From Pseudomonas syringae (GTDB lineage: Bacteria > Pseudomonadota > Gammaproteobacteria > Pseudomonadales > Pseudomonadaceae), in NCBI RefSeq assembly GCF_021606685.1, contig NZ_WKCB01000003.1, positions 1 to 64,000 of the forward strand: a DNA stretch of 64,000 nt, given 5' to 3'. The notes beneath the pieces are model-generated. The model saw only the letters and a program-made list of their open reading frames with translations. It was not told where the DNA came from and ran no database searches. This document shows positions 16,425 through 28,916 of the stretch, piece after piece. Numbering within the stretch: the stretch's first letter is position 1; the number at the start of each line of letters is the position of its first letter. The translations under genes and the position numbers were made by a program.

Positions 16425-18245
16425 GTGATCGAAAATCTACGTAACATCGCCATCATTGCTCACGTTGACCATGGTAAAACCACCCTGGTAGACAAACTCC
16501 TGCGTCAATCCGGCACCCTGGAGCGCAACGAGCTCAACGACGAGCGCGTGATGGACTCCAACGACCAGGAAAAAGAGCGCGGTATTACCATCCTGGCTAA
16601 AAACACCGCTATCAACTGGAACGGCTACCACATCAACATCGTGGATACCCCGGGCCACGCCGACTTCGGCGGCGAAGTAGAACGCGTAATGTCGATGGTT
16701 GACTCCGTTCTGCTGCTGGTTGACGCTCAAGACGGCCCTATGCCGCAAACCCGTTTCGTGACCAAGAAGGCGTTCGAAGCCGGCCTGCGTCCGATCGTGT
16801 GCATCAACAAGGTTGACCGTCCAGGCGCGCGTCCGGACTGGGTTCTGGACCAGATCTTCGACCTGTTCGACAACCTGGGTGCTACCGAAGAACAGCTGGA
16901 CTTCAAAGTCGTCTACGCCTCGGCCCTGAACGGTATTGCCGGTCTGGACCACACCGACATGGCTGAAGACATGACCCCGCTGTACCAGTCGATCGTCGAC
17001 AACGTACCGGCGCCAAAAGTTGACCGTGACGGCCCGTTCCAGATGCAAATCTCGGCACTGGACTACAACAGCTTCCTGGGTGTTATCGGCGTTGGCCGTA
17101 TCGCTCGTGGTAGCGTCAAGCCGAACACCCCGGTTGTGGCTATCGGCGCCGACGGCAAGAAGCGTAACGGTCGTATCCTGAAGCTGATGGGTCACCACGG
17201 CCTGCACCGCATCGACGTTGAAGAAGCGTTCGCTGGCGACATCGTGTGCGTGAGCGGTATGGACTCGCTGTTCATCTCCGACACCCTGTGCCAGCCGGAC
17301 AACGTCGAGGCGATGAAGCCTCTGACCGTTGACGAGCCAACCGTTTCCATGACCTTCCAGGTAAACGACTCGCCTTTCTGCGGTAAAGAAGGCAAGTTCG
17401 TGACTTCCCGTAACATCAAGGAACGTCTGGACAAAGAGCTGCTGTACAACGTTGCTCTGCGCGTTGAAGAAGGCGACTCGGCTGACAAGTTCAAGGTTTC
17501 CGGCCGTGGTGAGCTGCACCTCTCGGTACTGATCGAAACCATGCGTCGCGAAGGCTTCGAAATGGGCGTTGGTCGTCCTGAAGTGATCATCCGTCAGGTT
17601 GACGGCGTGAAGCAGGAACCGTTCGAAAACGTCACCATCGACACCCCTGAAGAATCCCAGGGCAAGGTCATGGAAGAGATGGGCCTGCGTAAGGGCGACC
17701 TGACCAACATGGTGCCGGATGGCAAAGGCCGTGTGCGTCTGGAATACAACATCCCTGCTCGTGGTCTGATCGGTTTCCGTAACCAGTTCCTGACCCTGAC
17801 CAACGGTGCTGGCATCCTGACCTCGATCTTCGATCGCTACGACACCATGAAGTCCGGCGACATGTCCGGCCGTCAGAACGGTGTTCTGGTATCGGTTGAA
17901 ACCGGCAAGGCACTGACCTACTCCCTGGAAACTCTGCAGGCGCGTGGCAAGCTGTTCGTAGAACACGGTCAAGAGATCTACAACGGTCAGATCGTTGGTC
18001 TGAACAGCCGTGACAACGACATGGGCGTTAACCCAACCAAAGGCAAGAAGCTCGACAACATGCGTGCTTCGGGCAAAGACGAAACCATCGCTCTGGTCCC
18101 ACCTGTTCGCTTCACCCTGGAACAGGCCCTGGAATTCATCCAGGACGACGAGCTGTGCGAAGTTACGCCTAAGTCGATCCGCCTGCGTAAGAAGATCCTG
18201 GACGAAGGCGAGCGTACCCGCGCTGCCAAGAAAGCCAAGAACTGA
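16425..18245 (+). CDS. typA: Ribosome-associated translational GTPase TypA/BipA
   Basis: 606 residues starting with GTG. The GTPase domain has [15 protein letters not shown] (G1), RGITI (G2), [14 protein letters not shown] (G3) and NKVD (G4). EF-G-like domains II, III and V follow, and the C-terminal BipA domain ends in a basic tail ([10 protein letters not shown]). It acts on ribosomes in 50S assembly and stress adaptation. Codon use is strongly biased to preferred C-ending codons, as in highly expressed genes. It follows thiI by 139 bases with no clear terminator between them. A perfect palindrome CTGAGTTAACTCAG spans its stop codon. Confidence 0.97.
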   Translation: MIENLRNIAIIAHVDHGKTTLVDKLLRQSGTLERNELNDERVMDSNDQEKERGITILAKNTAINWNGYHINIVDTPGHADFGGEVERVMSMVDSVLLLVDAQDGPMPQTRFVTKKAFEAGLRPIVCINKVDRPGARPDWVLDQIFDLFDNLGATEEQLDFKVVYASALNGIAGLDHTDMAEDMTPLYQSIVDNVPAPKVDRDGPFQMQISALDYNSFLGVIGVGRIARGSVKPNTPVVAIGADGKKRNGRILKLMGHHGLHRIDVEEAFAGDIVCVSGMDSLFISDTLCQPDNVEAMKPLTVDEPTVSMTFQVNDSPFCGKEGKFVTSRNIKERLDKELLYNVALRVEEGDSADKFKVSGRGELHLSVLIETMRREGFEMGVGRPEVIIRQVDGVKQEPFENVTIDTPEESQGKVMEEMGLRKGDLTNMVPDGKGRVRLEYNIPARGLIGFRNQFLTLTNGAGILTSIFDRYDTMKSGDMSGRQNGVLVSVETGKALTYSLETLQARGKLFVEHGQEIYNGQIVGLNSRDNDMGVNPTKGKKLDNMRASGKDETIALVPPVRFTLEQALEFIQDDELCEVTPKSIRLRKKILDEGERTRAAKKAKN

Positions 18246-18263
18246 GTTAACTCAGGCTGAATG

Positions 18264-18302
18264 AAAAACGCCCCCGGTCGAAAGGCCGGGGGCGTTTTTT
18301 TG
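18264..18302 (+). terminator. Rho-independent terminator of typA
   Basis: A GC-rich stem (ACGCCCCCGG / CCGGGGGCGT) followed by a run of seven or more T, 20 bases after the stop codon. Confidence 0.93.
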
Positions 18303-18321
18303 TGCTTGGGTTTTGGCCGCT

Positions 18322-18456
18322 TTGTGGCGAGCGGGCTTGCCCGCGTTGGGCCGCGAAGCGGACCCAAAACCATGCACTGGGTTTTATCTGAAGGAAGGCG
18401 GTGAGCTTGTTGGGCCTGCTTCGCAGGCCAACGCGGGCAAGCCCGCTCGCCACAAC
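18322..18456. repeat. Long inverted repeat, second intergenic repeat family
   Basis: TGTGGCGAGCGGGCTTGCCC at the left is mirrored by GGGCAAGCCCGCTCGCCACA at the right. Inner arms GCGTTGGGCC / GGCCAACGC and a small hairpin GCCTGCTTCGCAGGC are also present. About 60 bases form the middle. This is a REP-like family distinct from the GTGGGAGGGGG type. Confidence 0.85.
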
Positions 18457-18492
18457 AGCCCTGTCACCACAGCTCTGTCGTTACGCGTCGGA

Positions 18493-18927
18493 TCAGAACT
18501 TGTCGAGGGTCTTGAGCTTGGTCTCGCGCACCACTTCTTTTGGCTTGTAAGCGCAATACCCCGGGCGTGGCCCGATTTTCGGGTGGTTGCGGCAGGTGTC
18601 CGGGCGCTTGTCATAAATAGTGCAGAAGCGCGTCTTACGATCCAGGTACAGGCAGTCGTTGTTGCTCATGCGCTGCAGGGTAAAGATTTCGGATTTGTTG
18701 TTGTAGCGCTCGACGATGCCTTCCTTCTGCAACCGCTTGGCGATGTTCTTGGGCGGGTCGCCGCGCTCGAACTCATCGACGATGCCAATGCGGATCAGGT
18801 CCTTGATCTTCACCTCGACCGGCAGCGTGCAGCAGCTGGACACGCAGCCGCCGCACATGTGGGCGGAATATTTCTGCCAGGTCTCGAGACGGTCGAGTTC
18901 CGCGGCGGCGATCAGTTGAGGCTTCAT
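18493..18927 (-). CDS. YkgJ family cysteine cluster protein
   Basis: 144 residues, cytoplasmic. Cysteines are grouped as in the zinc/iron-chelating domain PF03692: CGGCVSSCC near the N-terminus, then NNDCLYLD, RFCTIY, DTCRNHP and GYCAY. The family is predicted to bind iron or an iron-sulfur cluster, or zinc; the biochemical role is unknown. It is monocistronic between the typA terminator/inverted repeat and the glgP promoter region. No phenotype can be inferred from the neighbours. Confidence 0.88.
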   Translation of the reverse strand: MKPQLIAAAELDRLETWQKYSAHMCGGCVSSCCTLPVEVKIKDLIRIGIVDEFERGDPPKNIAKRLQKEGIVERYNNKSEIFTLQRMSNNDCLYLDRKTRFCTIYDKRPDTCRNHPKIGPRPGYCAYKPKEVVRETKLKTLDKF

Positions 18928-19165
18928 CAGGGTTCCAAGGTGGGGCTGTATCCGGGCGCGCGATCATACCGGGATTGGTGGTTTTTTGAACAATATTTTG
19001 CAGCTTTCAGCTCAAAGGGCTGCGCCCAGGCCGATCGGGCACGACCCCTGCATCTAATTCATGCAAAGGTGAATGAGTTAAAAAACTGCCGAACCAGAGC
19101 GTCTACCGTCTGTCAGACCGTCTAGGCTCTAGCAACTCCTTCTATCTCGCCCGAGGTCGCAATTG

Positions 19166-21616
<2,451 letters not shown>

Positions 21617-21628
21617 TCGCCACAGATC

Positions 21629-21726
21629 CAAATGTGGGAGGGGGCTTGCTCCCGATAGCGGAGCGTCAGTTTGCAGATATGTAGACTGACACTCCGCCAT
21701 CGGGAGCAAGCCCCCTCCCACATTGG
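21629..21726. repeat. REP doublet (REPIN-like)
   Basis: Inverted AATGTGGGAGGGGGCTTGCT copies between glgP and the DUF2339 gene. Confidence 0.92.
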
Positions 21727-21786
21727 GCCCGCGTCGATATACTGAGCGCCGGTTTGCCCGCTTCGGGCTGGACAGGGATATCGACC

Positions 21787-24700
21787 ATGCAATGGATTTT
21801 CACGCTGATTGGCCTGGTGCTCGGCTGGACGCTCGATGAGTCGTTCTACGATGCCGGCATCGGTGCGCTGCTGGGCCTGGGCATTGGCCAGGCGATTCGC
21901 CTGTCAAAGCTCGCGACTCAGGCGGACCAACAGGCGCGTCAGTTGGAAACCACGCAAAAGGCGCTGATCGCGCTAGGTGATCGCCTGCGGCAACTGGAAG
22001 TGCCCGCGCCGCCGAGCAATGCCATCGTCGAAGCCCCAATCCCTGAACCCACACCCGTTGCCAAGGCGCCCGAGCTTGTCTGGGAGTTGCCTGTCGAACT
22101 GGCCCCTGTCGCAATGGTTGCCGAACCAAGCCAGCCGCTGCCGGCTGACGTGTGGGCGCCCGCTCCAACCCCGCAACCTGAAGAACCCGCCATCCCCCGT
22201 GGCCCCAACCTGATCGAGCGCGCTATCAGCGGTGCACGCAATTGGCTGTTCGGCGGCAACACCGTGCTGCGGGTCGGCGTGGTGCTGTTGTTCCTCGGCC
22301 TGGCGTTCCTGTTGCGCTATGCCACTGAAGGCATGGTAGTGCCGATCGAATTGCGTTACGCCGGGGTGGCCGCTGCCGCATTGGGCCTGTTGGGCTTGGG
22401 CTGGTGGTTGCGGCTGCGCAACAGCAACTACGCCCTGATGCTGCAAGGCACCGGGATCGCCGTGTTGTACCTCACGGTGTTTGCGGCGATGCGCCTGCAC
22501 CCGTTGATTGACCCCGGCGCGGCGCTCGGCCTGCTGGTGGCGGTCACGGTGTTTTCGGCGATTTTGGCGATTACCCAGGATGCGCTGGGGCTGGCCTGTG
22601 CTGCCGCGCTCGGCGGGTTTGCTGCGCCGATCCTCACCTCCACCGGCGCCGGCAACCATGTGGCGCTGTTCAGTTACTTTGCCCTGCTCAACGCGGGCAT
22701 TCTCGCCATTGCCTGGTTCAAGGCCTGGCGCCTGCTCAATTTGATCGGCTTTGTCGGCACTTTCGGGATCGGCTTTGCCTGGGGCATGCGTTCGTATACG
22801 CCGGAGCTGCTGTGGAGCACCGAGCCGTTTCTGATCCTGTTTTTCCTGATGTACCTGGCCATCGGCTTGCTGTTCGCCCGGCGCAAACTGCTGGAGAGGG
22901 GCGACGCGCCCGAGGGCCGTGAGGCCCTGCTGCGTTGGTCGGCGGCCAAGGGCGATTATGTCGACGGCTGCCTGCTGTTCGGCCCGCCGCTGGTGGGCTT
23001 TGGCTTGCAGTTCGCGTTGGTGCAGCACCTGGAGTTTGCCGCTGCGTTCAGCGCGCTCGGCCTGGGCATTATCTACATGGGCCTGGCGCGTTTGCTCAGT
23101 GGTGGGCGCGCGTTGCTGTTGGCGGAAACCTGCCTGGCGCTGGGGGTGATTTTTGCCAGCCTGGCGATTCCCCTGGGCCTGGATGCGCGCTGGACGGCCG
23201 CCGCCTGGGCGGTGGAGGGCGCGGGTATTTTCTGGCTCGGCTTGCGCCAGCAGCGGCCATTGGCGCGCGCGTTTGGCGTGTTGTTGCAGTTGGGTTCGGC
23301 GCTGGCATTCCTCAGTGAAGTGCGCGTCGGCGAACTCACCTTGCTCGAGGGTGCGCCACTGGGTGCGCTGTTGCTCGGCGCGGCGTTGTTGTTCAGCTAC
23401 GACCAGTTGCGCAAGGCGCCCACGCAACAGGCGGCGCCATGGGAGCGCAAAGGCCTGCCGGTGCTGGCGAGCCTCGGCCTGAGCTGTATGTACCTGCTCG
23501 CGCCGCTGCTGTTGCTGACCCAAGGCACGGCCATCAGTTGGGCGATCGCCGGTCTGGTGACGCTGTTTGTCGGCCTGCGCATCGGTTCACGTACTTTCCT
23601 GTTCAGCGCTTTCGCCGTGCAACTGTTGGGTGGCGTGCTGTTCCTGTTGCGCCTGCAGGGTGGCGACGGGGCGGCGGTGTTCAATGCTGGCTGGAGCGGT
23701 TTGCTGAGCGCCTCGTTGATCGGCCTGGCGCTGGTCGGCGGCATGTTGCTGGCGGCACGCGACGATATGGTGCGCGGCGACGTGCGTCTGCTGCGCGGGC
23801 TGTCGGTGGTGCTGCTGGCCGGGCTGGTGCTGATCAACCTCGCGGTGCTGTTCGTGCTGCCGTGGGAAAGCGCCAGCGGCGTGTGGGCGGCCAGTGGTCT
23901 GTTGATCATCTGGTTGAGCCTGTACCTGCAGCAGCGTGTCAGTTTTGTATTCGGCTTGCTGCTGCAATTGGTCGGCGGCGCCTCGTTCCTGCTGGCGGTG
24001 CCAGAGCTGCTGGGGCCGCTGACCGGCGAGGGCTTGCGCCCACTGGCCCATAGCGGGTTCTGGACGCCGATGGTGCTGGGCCTGGCCGCCCTGGTCGGCG
24101 CCTGGTGCCTGCAGCGTGAACCGCATGCGCCGGCGTTTACGGTGTTGAAGCTGCAACGCCTGTCCGATGTGCTGTTGGTGTGGGGCGCAGGCTGGTGGAC
24201 GTTGGCCCTGGCGGGTGAAGTGTTGCGCTTTATCCCGAAAGAGCTGCTGGGTGCGTGCCTGCTGGGGCTCGCGGCGGTAAGCGTAGCGATCTGGGCGCTG
24301 CTCTCGGTGCGCTTGCACTGGGCCTCGCTGGGTGTGCTGTGCACGCTGCTGATGCCGGCGGCGGGCGTGGCGTTGCTGGTGTCTGCCAGCACCTATTACC
24401 ATCCGGCGGCGAACTACGGCTGGCTGGCCTGGCTGGCGGTGTTTGGGGTGCATTTCATCTCGCTGCGGCGTTTGGCGAGCGTGGTTCCGCGCACGGCGCT
24501 GAGCATCGCCCACGTGCTGGGCTGCTGGATGCTGATCGGCATGCTGGCGCTGGAGTTGCGCTACGGCCTGCTGCGTTTTTCGGCCGAATACAACGCCTGG
24601 CGCTGGCTGGGCTGGGCGATTCTGCCGAGCTTGTATTTGGTACTGGCTGCTGCGCCGCGCAACTGGCCGTGGCCGGTGTCGACGTATTCAAGGGAGTATC

Positions 24701-25299
24701 GCGTATTGGCGGCAGTGCCCCTGGCGGTGCTGATGCTCGGCTGGTTCTGGTTGGCGAATATTTTCAGCGACGGCACGGCCAAGCCGCTGCCCTACGTGCC
24801 GCTGGTTAACCCGCTGGACCTGGGCCTGTTGTTTGCGTTGCTGGGCGTGTACCTGTTGTCGCGCAGTGTGGCACCGCAACGCGGTCCGCGTGCCGAATTG
24901 CTCGTCCAGGGCGTCGCGGGTGTTTCGCTGTTCGCGTTCTTTACCGCGTTGGTCATGCGGACCGCGCACCATTGGGGTGGCGTGCCGTTTCATCTGGACG
25001 CATTGCTGGCATCGATGCTGGTGCAGGCCGGCCTGTCGATTGTCTGGACCCTGATCGCCCTCAGTCTGATGATCGGCGGCCACCTGCGCCATCGCCGTGA
25101 GGTGTGGCTGATCGGTGCTGCGCTGATCGCTGTGGTGGTTGCCAAGCTGTTCTTTGTCGAGTTGAGCAACCGTGGCGGCCTGGCGCGGATCGTGTCGTTT
25201 ATCGGGGTGGGCGGGCTGTTGCTGGTGGTGGGCTACTTTGCACCGCTGCCACCCAAGCGCGCCGACCCTGTGGTGGAAACTCAAGGAGCATCCTCTTGA
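21787..25299 (+). CDS. DUF2339 large polytopic membrane protein
   Basis: 1170 residues from the ATG at 21787 (MQWIFTLIGLVLGWTLDESF). One N-terminal membrane segment is followed by a short coiled coil (about 45-75) and a Pro/Ala-rich linker (75-150). The remainder is almost entirely hydrophobic, with well over twenty predicted membrane spans. PNLIERAISGARNWLFGGNTVLRVGVVLLFLGLAF-like sequence at the start of the membrane part is typical of DUF2339 (PF10101). Function is unknown. The stop codon overlaps the start of the DUF3999 gene (TTGA), so the two are translationally coupled and likely form a complex. Confidence 0.9.
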   Translation: MQWIFTLIGLVLGWTLDESFYDAGIGALLGLGIGQAIRLSKLATQADQQARQLETTQKALIALGDRLRQLEVPAPPSNAIVEAPIPEPTPVAKAPELVWELPVELAPVAMVAEPSQPLPADVWAPAPTPQPEEPAIPRGPNLIERAISGARNWLFGGNTVLRVGVVLLFLGLAFLLRYATEGMVVPIELRYAGVAAAALGLLGLGWWLRLRNSNYALMLQGTGIAVLYLTVFAAMRLHPLIDPGAALGLLVAVTVFSAILAITQDALGLACAAALGGFAAPILTSTGAGNHVALFSYFALLNAGILAIAWFKAWRLLNLIGFVGTFGIGFAWGMRSYTPELLWSTEPFLILFFLMYLAIGLLFARRKLLERGDAPEGREALLRWSAAKGDYVDGCLLFGPPLVGFGLQFALVQHLEFAAAFSALGLGIIYMGLARLLSGGRALLLAETCLALGVIFASLAIPLGLDARWTAAAWAVEGAGIFWLGLRQQRPLARAFGVLLQLGSALAFLSEVRVGELTLLEGAPLGALLLGAALLFSYDQLRKAPTQQAAPWERKGLPVLASLGLSCMYLLAPLLLLTQGTAISWAIAGLVTLFVGLRIGSRTFLFSAFAVQLLGGVLFLLRLQGGDGAAVFNAGWSGLLSASLIGLALVGGMLLAARDDMVRGDVRLLRGLSVVLLAGLVLINLAVLFVLPWESASGVWAASGLLIIWLSLYLQQRVSFVFGLLLQLVGGASFLLAVPELLGPLTGEGLRPLAHSGFWTPMVLGLAALVGAWCLQREPHAPAFTVLKLQRLSDVLLVWGAGWWTLALAGEVLRFIPKELLGACLLGLAAVSVAIWALLSVRLHWASLGVLCTLLMPAAGVALLVSASTYYHPAANYGWLAWLAVFGVHFISLRRLASVVPRTALSIAHVLGCWMLIGMLALELRYGLLRFSAEYNAWRWLGWAILPSLYLVLAAAPRNWPWPVSTYSREYRVLAAVPLAVLMLGWFWLANIFSDGTAKPLPYVPLVNPLDLGLLFALLGVYLLSRSVAPQRGPRAELLVQGVAGVSLFAFFTALVMRTAHHWGGVPFHLDALLASMLVQAGLSIVWTLIALSLMIGGHLRHRREVWLIGAALIAVVVAKLFFVELSNRGGLARIVSFIGVGGLLLVVGYFAPLPPKRADPVVETQGASS

Positions 25300-26648
25300 T
25301 CGGTAAGTTGAGCGTGATTGTGCTGGGCATGTGTACGGCGTTGTCGGTATGGGCGCAGGAAACGCCTGCCGATTTCGCCACCCAAGTGCCGCTGGCGGTG
25401 AGTGGCAGCGGCCCCTGGTATCGCCTGGAGTTGCCCTTGTCCGTGCAGTTGAACGCGCACCAGGCCGACCTCAGCGACCTGCGCGTATTCAATGCGGCGG
25501 GTGAACAGCAGGCCTATGCATTGTCGCGTCAATCGTCTTCACGCACCGAAAGCCGCAGCGTCACCGAGGTGAAGTGGTTTCCTCTGTACGCCGCCGATAC
25601 CCAGCAGGCCCTGCCTGGCGTGATGATGAAAACCACCCCCCAAGGCACCGTGGTGGAGATCAAACCGGCCACCGCACCCAAGCCCGGCAAGCAGGTGCTG
25701 CGCGGTTGGGTGCTGGACGCCAGCGCGATCAAGGCACCCTTGCAGCAGTTGAGCCTCGATTGGAGCCACGAGCAGGAAGGGTTCCAGCGTTTCAGCATTG
25801 AAGCCAGCGATGACTTGCAGCAGTGGGCGCCCTGGGGCGATGGGCAGGTGGCGCGGTTGTCGTTTGCCGATGAGCAGGTCGAGCAACATGACGTCAGCCT
25901 GCCCGGGCGGTCGGCGCGCTACCTGCGCCTGGTGTGGCAAGGGCAGGCGGCGCCGCTGCTGACCTCGGCCAAGCTGGTGAGCGCAACCAGCAGCCTGCCG
26001 ATGCCGTGGGTGTGGTCGCAGCCGCTGGCGGGCAAGCGGCTCAAGGCGGGCGAGTACAGCTGGCAATTGCCGAAGGGGCTGAGTGTCGAGCGCGTGCGTA
26101 TCGAATTGAAGCAACCCAACACGCTGGCGCCGGTGACATTGGCGGGGCGCCGCGACAGCAATCAGGCCTGGCAGCCATTGAGCAACGGCTTGCTGTATCG
26201 CCTTACCCAGAACGGCCAGGACGTGGTGCAGGATGAGTTGCAGTTGCCTGGCCAGGCCGTGACCCAGCTCAAACTGCAGGTGGACGAGCGTGGCGGCGGC
26301 CTCGGTGTCGAGGCGCCGCCCTTGCGCTTTGCGGTGCGCGCTACGCAGGTGGTGTTCCTGGCGCGGGGTGAGCCGCCGTTCACCCTGGCGTTGGGCAATG
26401 CCACGGTCAAGGCGGCGAACCTGCCGCTGTCGACCTTGATTCCCGACTATAACGCCGAGCGTCTCAAGGCGTTGGGGCAGGCCAAGGTCGTGGGTGAGGT
26501 GGCAGTCAAGACGCCTGCCGCCGGCGTGTCGCCCGACGCTGGCAGCGACTGGAAGAAGCTCGGCCTGTGGGCCGTGCTCCTGCTGGGTGTGGCGGCGTTG
26601 GGGGGCATGGCCTACAGTCTGTTGCGCAAACCGCAGGGCAAACCGTGA
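25296..26648 (+). CDS. DUF3999 family envelope protein
   Basis: 450 residues starting at the TTG at 25296, chosen because AAGGAG lies seven bases upstream and the codon overlaps the preceding TGA. The signal peptide is IGKLSVIVLGMCTALSVWAQ. The mature part is a periplasmic, beta-rich region (LELPLSVQLNAHQADLSDLRVFNAAG; FQRFSIEASDDLQQW, discoidin-like). A single C-terminal membrane anchor (LGLWAVLLLGVAALGGMAYSLL) and a short basic tail follow. Matches DUF3999 (PF13163). The function is unknown, but genetic coupling suggests a periplasmic partner of the DUF2339 protein. Confidence 0.85.
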   Translation: MIGKLSVIVLGMCTALSVWAQETPADFATQVPLAVSGSGPWYRLELPLSVQLNAHQADLSDLRVFNAAGEQQAYALSRQSSSRTESRSVTEVKWFPLYAADTQQALPGVMMKTTPQGTVVEIKPATAPKPGKQVLRGWVLDASAIKAPLQQLSLDWSHEQEGFQRFSIEASDDLQQWAPWGDGQVARLSFADEQVEQHDVSLPGRSARYLRLVWQGQAAPLLTSAKLVSATSSLPMPWVWSQPLAGKRLKAGEYSWQLPKGLSVERVRIELKQPNTLAPVTLAGRRDSNQAWQPLSNGLLYRLTQNGQDVVQDELQLPGQAVTQLKLQVDERGGGLGVEAPPLRFAVRATQVVFLARGEPPFTLALGNATVKAANLPLSTLIPDYNAERLKALGQAKVVGEVAVKTPAAGVSPDAGSDWKKLGLWAVLLLGVAALGGMAYSLLRKPQGKP

Positions 26649-26744
26649 ACTCTATTGGTGTTAAATCCTCTGATTAGAGGAAATCAGCCCCGACTCGCGC
26701 TAAACTGCGCGGGTTTTTAGCCCCCCCATTCTCCGGAGCCTTCC

Positions 26745-27755
26745 ATGTCCCGCGTTACCTTGAGTCGCTATTTGATTGAGCAGACCCGCAGCAACAACAC
26801 GCCTGCCGATCTGCGCTTCCTTATCGAAGTGGTGGCGCGTGCCTGCAAGGAAATCAGCCACGCCGTGTCCAAAGGCGCGCTGGGTGGTGTCCTGGGCAGC
26901 ATGGGCACAGAAAACGTGCAGGGCGAAGTGCAGAAGAAACTCGACGTGATCTCCAACGAGATCTTGCTCGAAGCCAACGAATGGGGCGGTCACCTGGCCG
27001 GCATGGCGTCCGAAGAAATGGACAATGCCTACCAGATCCCGGGCAAGTACCCGAAAGGCGCCTACCTGCTGGTGTTTGACCCACTGGACGGTTCGTCCAA
27101 CATCGACATCAACGCGCCGGTCGGCACCATCTTCTCGGTACTGCGTTGCCCGAACGAATACCTGAGCCAGAACGAAGCCCTGAACGAAAAGGCCTTTTTG
27201 CAGCCAGGCACTGAGCAGGTCGCTGCCGGTTACGCCATCTACGGCCCGCAGACCATGCTGGTGCTGACCCTGGGCGACGGCGTCAAAGGCTTTACCCTGG
27301 ACCGTGAGATGGGCAGCTTCGTACTTACCCACGAAGACATCACCATTCCTGCGTCGACCCAGGAATTTGCGATCAACATGTCCAACCAGCGCCACTGGGA
27401 AGAGCCAGTCACCCGCTACGTAGGCGAGTTGATGGCAGGCGAGGAAGGCCCGCTGAAGAAGAACTTCAACATGCGCTGGGTAGCCGCGATGGTTGCCGAC
27501 GTGCACCGTATCCTGACCCGTGGCGGCCTGTTCATGTACCCACGCGACAGCCGCGAGCCTTCCAAGCCGGGCAAGCTGCGCCTGATGTACGAAGCCAACC
27601 CGATGTCGTTCCTGGTTGAGCAGGCAGGCGGCGCGTCCACCGACGGTCACCAGCGTATCCTCGACATCCAGCCCGAAGGCCTGCACCAGCGTGTGGCGGT
27701 ATTCCTGGGTTCCAAGGAAGAAGTTGAGCGTGTAACGGCCTACCACAAGAAGTAA
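26745..27755 (+). CDS. fbp: Fructose-1,6-bisphosphatase class 1
   Basis: 336 residues ([15 protein letters not shown]). It hydrolyses fructose 1,6-bisphosphate to fructose 6-phosphate in gluconeogenesis. Class-1 motifs are visible: the metal site [25 protein letters not shown], and the substrate region [28 protein letters not shown] upstream is the ribosome binding site. In pseudomonads, which lack phosphofructokinase, this enzyme matters for all gluconeogenic growth. It is monocistronic, with its own terminator 50 bases downstream. Confidence 0.97.
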   Translation: MSRVTLSRYLIEQTRSNNTPADLRFLIEVVARACKEISHAVSKGALGGVLGSMGTENVQGEVQKKLDVISNEILLEANEWGGHLAGMASEEMDNAYQIPGKYPKGAYLLVFDPLDGSSNIDINAPVGTIFSVLRCPNEYLSQNEALNEKAFLQPGTEQVAAGYAIYGPQTMLVLTLGDGVKGFTLDREMGSFVLTHEDITIPASTQEFAINMSNQRHWEEPVTRYVGELMAGEEGPLKKNFNMRWVAAMVADVHRILTRGGLFMYPRDSREPSKPGKLRLMYEANPMSFLVEQAGGASTDGHQRILDIQPEGLHQRVAVFLGSKEEVERVTAYHKK

Positions 27756-27804
27756 CACGCGGCGATAGATTATCCGTGTTGTTGTGAGCCGGTTCACCCT
27801 TGAA

Positions 27805-27842
27805 GAAGCCCCGAAACGTTTCAGCGTTTTCGGGGCTTTTTT
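27805..27842 (+). terminator. Rho-independent terminator of fbp
   Basis: AGCCCCGAAAACG-type stem (AGCCCCGAAACG / CGTTTTCGGGGCT) followed by TTTTTTG. Confidence 0.92.
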
Positions 27843-27931
27843 GTTTTCGCTCGTCGGGAACCAGACACCTCTTTTCCCTTCTAAGCTTCTGGCAGATACC
27901 CAAGCTGCTTGGCCCCTCCAGGAGTTTTTCC

Positions 27932-28186
27932 ATGTCGTTACGCCGTCTCGCCCTGCTGGCTTTTTGCGTGCTGTTGGCCGCTTGCAGCAAGGTCAACCAA
28001 GAAAACTATGCAAAGTTGTCGGCCGGCATGGCCAAGGCCGAGGTGGAGTCGCTGCTGGGTAAACCGACCGACTGTTCTGGCGCACTGGGCATGTCCAGCT
28101 GCACCTGGGGCGATAAAAACAGCTTTATCAGCGTTCAATATGCCGGTGACAAGGTTCTGATGTTTTCCGGGCAAGGCCTGAAGTAA
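27932..28186 (+). CDS. Small BamE/SmpA-like lipoprotein
   Basis: 84 residues from the ATG at 27932 (MSLRRLALLAFCVLLAACSK), with CCAGGAG upstream. The lipobox LLAAC places the acylated cysteine at about residue 18; the following Ser suggests outer-membrane sorting. The mature part (YAKLSAGMAKAEVESLLGKPTDCSG...CTWGDKNSFISVQYAGDKVL) has the BamE/SmpA-OmlA-like fold with a DUF3862-type pattern. Function is unknown; it could be an assembly-complex accessory or an inhibitor-like fold. It is followed 30 bases later by the lipocalin gene, probably in one transcript. Confidence 0.82.
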   Translation: MSLRRLALLAFCVLLAACSKVNQENYAKLSAGMAKAEVESLLGKPTDCSGALGMSSCTWGDKNSFISVQYAGDKVLMFSGQGLK

Positions 28187-28216
28187 ACCGGGGCGAGAGC
28201 CTGCGGGAGAAGAAGA

Positions 28217-28786
28217 ATGATGCGTTTTGTTTTGTTCCTTTGTGCCAGCCTGTTATTGGCAGGCTGTGCCAGCCATTCTGGCGATGATCTGCAACCCAAG
28301 ACCGCCGGCAGCGTCAACCTCAAGCGTTACCAGGGCACCTGGTATGAGTTGGCTCGATTGCCGATGTACTTCCAGCGCAACTGTGCGCAGTCCGAAGCCC
28401 GCTACACGCTGCTGCCTGACGGCGACATGTCGGTGTTCAACCGCTGCCTGACGACCGAGTGGAAGTGGGAAGAAGCCAAGGGCACGGCCACGCCGCAAGT
28501 GCCCGGCAAGACCGACAAGCTCTGGGTGGAATTCAATAACTGGTTTACGGCGTTGTTGCCGGGCGTTGCCAAGGGCGATTACTGGGTGCTGTACGTCAGC
28601 GATGACTACAAGACCGCTATCGTCGGCAGCCCGAGCCGGCGTTACATGTGGATCTTGTCGCGCACGCCGACGGTCAGTGCGGACACCCGCGAAGACCTGC
28701 TGAGCAGGGCGCGGCAGCAGGGGTATGACACCACGCGTTTGATCTGGCGTACGTCGGACAAGCAGATGGCGAAGACCTCGCAGTAA
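28217..28786 (+). CDS. blc: Outer membrane lipoprotein, lipocalin family
   Basis: 189 residues. Signal peptide with lipobox LLAGC (Cys17). The lipocalin signature YQGTWYELARLPMYFQRNC and the second conserved region DDYKTAIVGSPSRRYMWILSRTP are present. Bacterial lipocalins of this group bind lysophospholipid or fatty acid in the periplasm, attached to the outer membrane. GGAGAAGAAGA precedes the ATG. It is encoded with the BamE-like lipoprotein, and a REP doublet follows. Confidence 0.92.
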   Translation: MMRFVLFLCASLLLAGCASHSGDDLQPKTAGSVNLKRYQGTWYELARLPMYFQRNCAQSEARYTLLPDGDMSVFNRCLTTEWKWEEAKGTATPQVPGKTDKLWVEFNNWFTALLPGVAKGDYWVLYVSDDYKTAIVGSPSRRYMWILSRTPTVSADTREDLLSRARQQGYDTTRLIWRTSDKQMAKTSQ

Positions 28787-28803
28787 ATTCGGATCACCGC
28801 CAG

Positions 28804-28901
28804 TCCAAATGTGGGAGGGGGCTTGCCCCCGATGGCGGTGTATCAGCATCAGATGTACTGACTGACACACTGCTATCGGGGGCAAGCCCCCTCCCACATT
28901 T
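28804..28901. repeat. REP doublet (REPIN-like)
   Basis: Inverted AATGTGGGAGGGGGCTTGCC copies between the convergent blc and hutF ends. Confidence 0.92.
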
Positions 28902-28916
28902 AATATGTATTGCCTG

